The notes beneath the pieces are model-generated. The model was given only the letters and a program-made list of their open reading frames with translations, ran no database searches and was not told the DNA's origin. This document shows, piece after piece, positions 14,215 through 19,350 of a stretch of 19,350 nucleotides of DNA. Within the stretch, counting starts at the first letter, position 1, and every line of letters begins with the position of its first letter. A program made the translations under genes and the position numbers. The stretch comes from DATEPR01 sp036503065 (GTDB lineage: Bacteria; Actinomycetota; Actinomycetes; Mycobacteriales; Pseudonocardiaceae), in NCBI GenBank assembly GCA_036503065.1, contig DASXXM010000370.1:1-19350 (forward strand). Reading direction: 5' to 3'.

Positions 14215-15393
14215 CTAGTCCCTCGGGTCGTCCGGATCGAGGCCGTGCAGTGGGAACACCGCGCGCCGGGTCTCCTGGATCGCCACGTCGACCTGGTCGT
14301 CCACGCCGCCGCCCCACGGCTGGAAGTCGGTCGCGGCGTTGTCGGTCATCGAGGTGGGCAGCACCACGTGCGGCGGCACCAGCCCGACGGCCAGCGCGAC
14401 CCAGTCCGCCGGCACAGGTGTGTTCGGCGCCACATCCCGGTCGAGCACGGTGGCCAACAGGTGGGTCCACGACCGGGGCACCACCCGGACCAGGTCGTAT
14501 CCGCCGCCGCCCAACGCGAGCCACCGGCCGCCGGCGTACCGCACCGCGAGGTCACGCAGTGACCGGTAGCCGGCGGCGTGCCCGTCCACGGACAACGACA
14601 GGTCAGCGAGTGGATCGGACCGGTGGGTGTCCACGCCGCACTGGCTGACCAGCACTTCCGGTTCGAACGCGCGCAGCAGCGATGGCACGACGGCATGGAA
14701 CGCGCGCAGCCACGGCCGGTCCGTGGTGCCCGGCGGGAGCGGCAGGTTGACCGCGGTGCCTTCGGCGCGGCCGGTGCCCAGTTCGCGCGGGTAGCCGGTG
14801 CCCGGCCACAGCGTCCTCGGATGCTGGTGCACCGAGATGGTGAGCACCCTGGGGTCGTCGTAGAAGGCGGCCTGCACCCCGTCGCCGTGGTGCACGTCGA
14901 CGTCCACATAGGCCACCCGACGCACGCCGTGGTCGAGCAGCCACGAGATCGCGACGGCGCAGTCGTTGTAGACGCAGAACCCGGACGCGTGGTCCGGCAT
15001 GGCGTGGTGCAGTCCGCCCGCGATGCTGACCGCCCGGTCGACCTCGCCGGTGGCGATCAGGTCGGCGGCCAGCACCGATCCGCCGACCACCAGCGCGGAC
15101 GCCTCGTGCATACCATGGAAGACCGGATTGTCCGGTGTGCCCAGGCCATGGCCGACGTCCGAGCCGGCATCCGGCGCGGCGCGGACCGCGGCCACGTAGC
15201 CGGCGTCGTGTATTCGTTCGATCAGCTCGTCGGCGGCGGGTTCCGGTCGGCGTGGCGTCACACCGTCCAGCACGCCGAGGGCGGTGGCCAGCCGGATGGT
15301 CAGGTCGAGGCGGACCGGGTTGAGCGGATGGCCGTCGCCCATGTCGTAGCCGAGCATCGACTCGTCCCACACCACTTCGGCGGGTTTGGTCAT
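14215..15393 (-). CDS. acuC: AcuC-type class I histone-deacetylase-like protein deacetylase
   Basis: A 392-residue zinc-dependent deacetylase of the arginase/HDAC fold. GGLHHAM (126-132) holds the tandem catalytic histidines 129/130. GFCVYND (138-144) is conserved. YVDVDVHHGDGV (162-173) supplies zinc ligands Asp166 and His168, and Asp260 in HRSDPL is the third. Tyr299 in LGGGGY is the catalytic tyrosine. All key residues are present, so it should be active. In Bacillus subtilis AcuC deacetylates acetyl-CoA synthetase AcsA, opposing AcuA; here the GNAT gene six bases downstream provides the opposing activity. It starts with ATG, nine bases after the sulfurtransferase stop, so three genes may form an operon. 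Confidence 0.93.
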   Translation of the reverse strand: MTKPAEVVWDESMLGYDMGDGHPLNPVRLDLTIRLATALGVLDGVTPRRPEPAADELIERIHDAGYVAAVRAAPDAGSDVGHGLGTPDNPVFHGMHEASALVVGGSVLAADLIATGEVDRAVSIAGGLHHAMPDHASGFCVYNDCAVAISWLLDHGVRRVAYVDVDVHHGDGVQAAFYDDPRVLTISVHQHPRTLWPGTGYPRELGTGRAEGTAVNLPLPPGTTDRPWLRAFHAVVPSLLRAFEPEVLVSQCGVDTHRSDPLADLSLSVDGHAAGYRSLRDLAVRYAGGRWLALGGGGYDLVRVVPRSWTHLLATVLDRDVAPNTPVPADWVALAVGLVPPHVVLPTSMTDNAATDFQPWGGGVDDQVDVAIQETRRAVFPLHGLDPDDPRD

Positions 15394-15402
15394 GTCCCGA
15401 CC

Positions 15403-16281
15403 CTATGCGCCGTCCGGCTCGGGTCCAGTGGCCACCGGACGGTCCGGATCGGCCGACCAGTTCGACCACGACCCCACGTACAGCCCGGCGTGCCGTGTCG
15501 TATCGGTCACCCCGGCCACCTCCAATGCCAGCACCACCGACGCCGCCGTCACCCCGGAACCGCAGTAGGCGCCGACCTCCGTGCCCGGCCCGACGCCCAG
15601 TTCCGCGAACCGATCGGCCAGCTCGGCCGGACTACGCCAGTGTCCGTCCGCATCGACGTGCCCGCTGAACGGTGCGTTGCGCGCTCCCGGCACGTGTCCG
15701 GCCTTCGGATCGACCGGCTCCACGTCGCCCCGGTAGCGCTCCGGTGCCCGCGCGTCCAGCAGCACGCCGGCACCAGCCAGCTCGGCGGCCCGGTCGGCGT
15801 CCAGCACCGGCATGTGCCCCGGCCGGACCGTGATGTCCCCCGGCTCCGGCGCCGGGACGTCCGCCGTGACCGGCCGGCCCTCCGTCGTCCATGCGGCGTA
15901 GCCGCCGTCGAGCACGGCCACCTCGTCGTGGCCCGCCCACCGCAGCAGCCACCATGCCCGGGCGGCAATCGAACCGTCGCCGTGGTCGTAGACGACGACC
16001 TGGTCGCCGTCGCTGATCCCGGCGGCCCGCATGGTCGCCTGCAGGGTCGCCGGATCGGGCAACGGGTGCCGTCCGGCAGGCCCCGGCGGACCCGCGAGGT
16101 CGGCATCCAGGTCGACGAACACGGCACCGGGCAGGTGGCCGCGCTCGTAGTCCAGGCGCCCCGGCGGACCGCCGAGACGCCAGCGCACGTCGAGCAGCAC
16201 GAGCCGGCGAACGTCCGGCACGGACTCGAGCGCAGCGGCAACATCGGCCGTGGACACCAGTGATCGAGCAGCTGACGACAC
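15403..16281 (-). CDS. sseA: Two-domain sulfurtransferase, probable 3-mercaptopyruvate type
   Basis: A 292-residue tandem rhodanese protein. The N-terminal inactive domain spans about 8-135 (LLDVRWRLGG...LDYERGHLPGAVFVDLD...VLDGGYAAW), and the C-terminal catalytic domain about 158-280. The active loop is CGSGVTA with Cys240; this loop is typical of 3-mercaptopyruvate sulfurtransferases, whereas thiosulfate rhodaneses usually have CRKGVT. It would move sulfane sulfur from 3-mercaptopyruvate to thiol acceptors or cyanide. The GTG at 16281 is chosen because the family starts just before the SLVSTADVA segment; GTGs at 16323 (306 residues) and 16257 are alternatives. It diverges from ideR and precedes acuC closely. 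Confidence 0.9.
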   Translation of the reverse strand: MSSAARSLVSTADVAAALESVPDVRRLVLLDVRWRLGGPPGRLDYERGHLPGAVFVDLDADLAGPPGPAGRHPLPDPATLQATMRAAGISDGDQVVVYDHGDGSIAARAWWLLRWAGHDEVAVLDGGYAAWTTEGRPVTADVPAPEPGDITVRPGHMPVLDADRAAELAGAGVLLDARAPERYRGDVEPVDPKAGHVPGARNAPFSGHVDADGHWRSPAELADRFAELGVGPGTEVGAYCGSGVTAASVVLALEVAGVTDTTRHAGLYVGSWSNWSADPDRPVATGPEPDGA

Positions 16282-16312
16282 AAGCTCATCTTGCCGGCCG
16301 CGACCGTCCGGC

Positions 16313-16330
16313 GCGAGGCGCACGCCTCGC
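16313..16330. promoter_or_regulatory. Perfect 8-2-8 inverted repeat in the sseA/ideR divergent gap
   Basis: GCGAGGCG-CA-CGCCTCGC lies between the two start codons, about 14 bases before a -10-like TACCAT for ideR, so it would cover that promoter's -35. Its form suits a dimeric repressor. It is not the DtxR/IdeR box (TTAGGTTAGGCTAACCTAA). Confidence 0.45.
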
Positions 16331-16343
16331 CGGAGGGAGCGAC

Positions 16344-16349
16344 TACCAT
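16344..16349 (+). promoter_or_regulatory. Possible -10 (TACCAT) of the ideR-galK transcript
   Basis: TACCAT matches TANNNT and would start transcription near 16356, 18 bases before the ideR GTG and just upstream of its AAGGGGA Shine-Dalgarno (16362-16368). Confidence 0.4.
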
Positions 16350-16373
16350 TGTCAAACGACGAAGGGGAATTGT

Positions 16374-17069
16374 GTGAATGACCTCATCGACACCACCGAG
16401 ATGTACCTCCGGACGATCTATGAGCTGGAGGAGGAAGGCGTGGTGCCGCTGCGCGCGCGGATCGCCGAGCGTCTCGAACAGAGCGGCCCCACAGTCAGCC
16501 AGACGGTCGGCCGGATGGAACGGGACGGCTTGGTCATCGTCGCCGACGACCGGCACCTCGAACTCACCGACCACGGCCGCGATCTGGCCATCGCGGTCAT
16601 GCGTAAGCACCGGCTGGCGGAGCGCTTGCTCGTCGATGTGATCGGCCTGGAATGGGAGCAGGTGCACAGCGAGGCCTGCCGCTGGGAACACGTGATGAGC
16701 GAGGCCGTCGAGCGCAAGCTCGTGGCGCTGCTCGGCCACCCGACCACGTCCCCGTACGGCAACCCGATCCCTGGTCTGGACAAGCTCGGCGCGGGCGAAC
16801 CGGCGCCCCCGGTCGAGCCGGACCTGCTTCGGGTGGACGAGGTGGCTCGCCGCGGCGGCGGCATGGTCCAGGTCCGCCGGATCGCCGAGCATGTGCAGTT
16901 GGACACCGAAACGCTGACCTCGCTCAAGCTGGTCGGCCTCGTCCCCGGCGGCACCGTCGAGGTGTGTGCGATGGGCGACCGGGGCTCTGGCATCGAGGTG
17001 AAGGGCGCCGGCAACGCCACCCGCATCCAGCAGTCCGTCGCGCACGCCGTCCTGGTCCACGCGCAGTGA
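16374..17069 (+). CDS. ideR: Iron-dependent transcriptional repressor IdeR (DtxR family)
   Basis: A 231-residue DtxR-family metalloregulator, nearly the length of M. tuberculosis IdeR (230). The winged helix (about 1-73) has the recognition helix SGPTVSQTVGRMERDGL (37-53). Metal ligands fall at the same numbers as in known IdeR: Met10, Cys102, Glu105 and His106 for the primary site, and His79, Glu83 and His98 for the ancillary site. Glu172 and Gln175 of the SH3-like domain are also kept. It should therefore sense Fe(II) and repress siderophore genes. The GTG at 16374 has AAGGGGA five bases upstream. Its stop overlaps the galK start (GTGA), giving translational coupling. No IdeR box is visible in its own promoter. 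Confidence 0.95.
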   Translation: MNDLIDTTEMYLRTIYELEEEGVVPLRARIAERLEQSGPTVSQTVGRMERDGLVIVADDRHLELTDHGRDLAIAVMRKHRLAERLLVDVIGLEWEQVHSEACRWEHVMSEAVERKLVALLGHPTTSPYGNPIPGLDKLGAGEPAPPVEPDLLRVDEVARRGGGMVQVRRIAEHVQLDTETLTSLKLVGLVPGGTVEVCAMGDRGSGIEVKGAGNATRIQQSVAHAVLVHAQ

Positions 17070-18250
17070 GGGCGTCCGAGCGCGCGGCGAAAGCATTCCA
17101 GGACCTGCACGACCGGACGCCGACCGGTGTCTGGTCGGCACCTGGCCGAGTGAACCTGATCGGCGAGCACACCGACTACAACGACGGCTTCGTGCTGCCC
17201 TTCGCACTTCCGCACCGCACCGCCGTGGCCGCGCGCCGCAGGTCGGACGGCATCCTGACGGTGACCACCGTCGGCGACGACGGCCGGCCGCAACACGCGG
17301 ACCCGCTCGCGATCGCGGACCTCGCGCCGGAGATCGTCCGCGGCTGGGCCTCCTATCCGGCCGGCGTGGCGTGGGTATTGCGCGACCACGGCTACGCGGA
17401 CGGTGCGGACCTGGTCATCGCCGGGGACGTACCGGCAGGGGCCGGGCTGTCCTCGTCCGCGGCCCTGGAGTGCGCCACGCTGCTGGCGCTGCTCGGCCTC
17501 GCCGGCCGGGAGGTCGGTCCGGACCATCTGGAACGGGCGGAACTGGCCAGGTGGGCCCAACGGGCGGAGAACGACTTCGCAGGCGTGCCCAGCGGTGTGC
17601 TCGACCAGACCGCGTCGCTGTGCTGCCAGGACGCGCGGGTGCTGTTCCTCGACGTACGCTCCGGCGACGCGGAACAGGTGGCGTTCGACATCGCCCCCGA
17701 CGGACTGGCGGTGCTGGTGATCGACACCAGGGTCAGCCACAAACTCGGCGACTCGGAATACGGCAACGACTACGGCAGCAGGCGACGTGGCTGCGAGCGG
17801 GCCGCGGAACTGCTGGGCGTACCGGCACTTCGCGACGTCAAGTTGTCCGAACTGGACTCGGTGGCGGCCGGTCTGCCGGCCGATCTCGTCCCTCTGGTCC
17901 GGCACGTGGTGACTGAGGACATGCGCGTGCTGGAAACGGTGGAGCTGCTGCACCACAACAGGTTGACCGATCTTGGCCCACTGCTGACCGCATCGCACGA
18001 GAGCCTGCGCGACGACTACCGGGTCTCCGCCGTCGAACTGGACGTCACGGTAGACACCGCGCTGGCGGCCGGTGCGCTCGGCGCTCGGATGACCGGTGCC
18101 GGGTTCGGCGGTTCGGCCATCGCCCTGGTGTTCTCGGATGACCTGCCCGAAGTGCAGCAGGCGGTGATCGAAGAGTTCGAGCGCCGGTCGTGGACGGCGC
18201 CTCGGCTGTTCACCACGGTGCCATCGCCCGGCGCCGGCCGCGACGCCTGA
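17066..18250 (+). CDS. galK: Galactokinase
   Basis: A 394-residue GHMP-family kinase that phosphorylates galactose to galactose 1-phosphate, the first committed Leloir step. The galactokinase signature GRVNLIGEHTDYNDGFVLP lies at 27-45, with catalytic Arg28. The ATP-binding loop is PAGAGLSSSAALE (123-135). SGVLDQ carries the catalytic Asp180, and MTGAGFGGSAIAL is the C-terminal GHMP motif 3. The GTG start overlaps the ideR stop, so translation follows ideR. No galT (uridylyltransferase) is in the window. galE follows 90 bases later on the same strand. Confidence 0.94.
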   Translation: MRASERAAKAFQDLHDRTPTGVWSAPGRVNLIGEHTDYNDGFVLPFALPHRTAVAARRRSDGILTVTTVGDDGRPQHADPLAIADLAPEIVRGWASYPAGVAWVLRDHGYADGADLVIAGDVPAGAGLSSSAALECATLLALLGLAGREVGPDHLERAELARWAQRAENDFAGVPSGVLDQTASLCCQDARVLFLDVRSGDAEQVAFDIAPDGLAVLVIDTRVSHKLGDSEYGNDYGSRRRGCERAAELLGVPALRDVKLSELDSVAAGLPADLVPLVRHVVTEDMRVLETVELLHHNRLTDLGPLLTASHESLRDDYRVSAVELDVTVDTALAAGALGARMTGAGFGGSAIALVFSDDLPEVQQAVIEEFERRSWTAPRLFTTVPSPGAGRDA

Positions 18251-18330
18251 TCCCGGCTCGCGGTGGCCTCCGTGTCGGCGCGCGCGGCAGGCCGGGCAGA
18301 CTGGACCCGGCAGGCGATGTCGATGAAGGC

Positions 18331-18335
18331 GAGGA
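18331..18335 (+). promoter_or_regulatory. Shine-Dalgarno (GAGGA) that sets the galE start
   Basis: GAGGA lies five bases before the GTG at 18341, whose product begins MRLLVTGGAGYAGS as GalE proteins do. The upstream in-frame starts (18263, 18317, 18323) lack family sequence. Confidence 0.65.
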
Positions 18336-18340
18336 ACGCG

Positions 18341-19306
18341 GTGAGGTTGCTGGTAACCGGCGGTGCCGGATACGCCGGAAGCGTATGTGCGGCAAGACTG
18401 ATCGAGGCCGGCCACGAAGTGGTCGTGGTCGACGACCTGTCCACCGGACACGCCGACGCGGTGCCGGACGGCTGCCGGTTCGTGACGGGCGACATCGCCG
18501 AAGTGGCCGATTCGCTGCTCGCCGAGGGTTTCGACGGCGTGTTGCACTTCGCGGCGAAATCGCTGGTGTCGGAGTCGATGACGGAACCGGCCAAGTACTG
18601 GCACGGCAACGTGGTGACATCGGTTCGCCTGCTGGACGCCATGGTCCGGCACGGCACCCCACGGCTGGTCTTCTCCTCGACCGCGGCCACCTACGGCGAG
18701 CCGACGGAGGTGCCGATCAAGGAAACCGCGCAGACCAGGCCGACGAACACGTACGGCGCCACGAAGCTCGCCATCGACTACGCCATCACCTCCTATGCCA
18801 CCACGCACGGCCTGGCCGCGGTGAGCCTGCGGTACTTCAACGTGGCCGGCGCATACGGCCGGTTCGGTGAGCGGCACGCCATCGAGACGCACCTCATCCC
18901 GATCGTCCTGCAGGTGGCCCTCGGCCAGCGGGACGCGGTGCAGATCTACGGCGAGGACTACCCCACCCCCGACGGCAGCTGTGTCCGGGACTACATCCAC
19001 GTTACGGACCTCGCGGACGCGCACCTGTTGGCGTTGCGGCACGCACAGAACGGTGAGCACCGGATCTACAACCTGGGCAGCGGCACCGGATTCTCGGTGA
19101 AGCAGGTGATCGACACCTGCCGAGCCACCACCGGACACGAGATCCCGGCGATCGTCGCCGACCGACGGGCCGGTGACCCGGCTGTCCTGGTCGCGTCCAG
19201 CGAACTGGCGCGCGCGGAACTGGGCTGGCAGCCGAGCCGGACCGACCTGGGCACCATCGTCGGCGACGCGTGGGCGTTCACCACCGCACGGGCGCAGCCG
19301 GCCTGA
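18341..19306 (+). CDS. galE: UDP-glucose 4-epimerase
   Basis: A 321-residue extended short-chain dehydrogenase/reductase interconverting UDP-galactose and UDP-glucose with bound NAD. The nucleotide-binding motif GGAGYAGS (7-14) begins right after the start; most GalE have Ile where Ala12 stands. The acidic DDLSTGH (31-37) binds the NAD ribose. Catalytic residues are Ser113/Thr114 in FSSTAATYGE and Tyr138/Lys142 in YGATK. RYFNVAGA and CVRDYIHVTDLADAH, later in the chain, are family hallmarks. Length is normal for the GTG start at 18341. It follows galK and probably belongs to the ideR-galK-galE transcript, giving UDP-galactose for cell-wall arabinogalactan or exopolysaccharide. Confidence 0.95.
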   Translation: MRLLVTGGAGYAGSVCAARLIEAGHEVVVVDDLSTGHADAVPDGCRFVTGDIAEVADSLLAEGFDGVLHFAAKSLVSESMTEPAKYWHGNVVTSVRLLDAMVRHGTPRLVFSSTAATYGEPTEVPIKETAQTRPTNTYGATKLAIDYAITSYATTHGLAAVSLRYFNVAGAYGRFGERHAIETHLIPIVLQVALGQRDAVQIYGEDYPTPDGSCVRDYIHVTDLADAHLLALRHAQNGEHRIYNLGSGTGFSVKQVIDTCRATTGHEIPAIVADRRAGDPAVLVASSELARAELGWQPSRTDLGTIVGDAWAFTTARAQPA

Positions 19307-19311
19307 TCGCG

Positions 19312-19340
19312 GCTTCGCGGGCGGGTGGTAGCGGCGAAGC
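19312..19340 (+). terminator. Possible terminator hairpin after galE
   Basis: GCTTCGC (19312-19318) and GCGAAGC (19334-19340) are perfect 7-bp arms around 15 bases, starting five bases after the galE stop. The window ends 10 bases later, so what follows cannot be seen. Confidence 0.45.
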
Positions 19341-19350
19341 GAGGTCATGA

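Noticed and set aside
16282..16373. IdeR/DtxR iron box for autoregulation of ideR
   Set aside because: No sequence near TTAGGTTAGGCTAACCTAA is present; the only palindrome is the GC-rich 8-2-8 repeat.
16418..19348. A 976-codon open frame on the minus strand across galE, galK and ideR
   Set aside because: It is antisense to three clearly recognised genes; the open frame results from high GC at third positions. Its translation is Arg/Gln/Val-rich with no domain.

Overview
High-GC DNA with GTG starts, actinobacteria-only families (DUF3039, DUF3099) and a sigB-ideR neighbourhood points to an actinomycete. The gene content looks most like the Pseudonocardiales (Amycolatopsis, Saccharothrix or Lentzea type); that placement is inference. 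Nearly all of the window is chromosomal core. I see no IS element, phage gene, CRISPR array, rRNA or tRNA.

Layout, left to right. (1) 1-2059: the 5' part of a superfamily 2 helicase (-), a YihY/BrkB membrane protein (+) and a DUF3039 protein (-), with a hairpin between the last two. (2) 2078-4838: psuG and psuK (+), a pseudouridine catabolism pair with overlapping stop and start, converging on a DUF3099 membrane protein (-) and a conserved hypothetical protein (-). (3) 4952-6634: dtd, then sigB behind a GGGAAC-N18-GTT promoter, ending in a strong terminator hairpin. (4) 6635-9371: a regulatory interval with a CRP-like site, a class I [4Fe-4S] fumarase and a small alpha/beta hydrolase. (5) 9533-11438: two tandem paralogous lipoproteins (-), a non-coding stretch with a 27-bp tandem repeat, and an SRPBCC protein (-). 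(6) 11509-16281: a minus-strand run of sulfurtransferase, acuC deacetylase and a GNAT/acyl-CoA-synthetase-like acetyltransferase. (7) 16374-19306: ideR, galK and galE on the plus strand, with ideR and galK overlapping.

How the genes work together: psuG/psuK recycle pseudouridine from RNA turnover. acuC and the GNAT gene are a likely eraser/writer pair for reversible lysine acetylation of acyl-CoA synthetases. galK/galE are two Leloir-pathway steps attached to the iron regulator. sigB carries a stress-type ECF promoter. In Mycobacterium tuberculosis sigB and ideR are adjacent (recalled, Rv2710-Rv2711); here about 9.7 kb separates them, and the less familiar features lie in that interval.

No wholly new system is evident. 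The best leads are the 27-bp repeat array, the duplicated lipoproteins sharing a two-cysteine MCPM domain, the acetylation operon whose synthetase domain appears to lack its phospho-histidine, and operator-like palindromes in front of fum and ideR.
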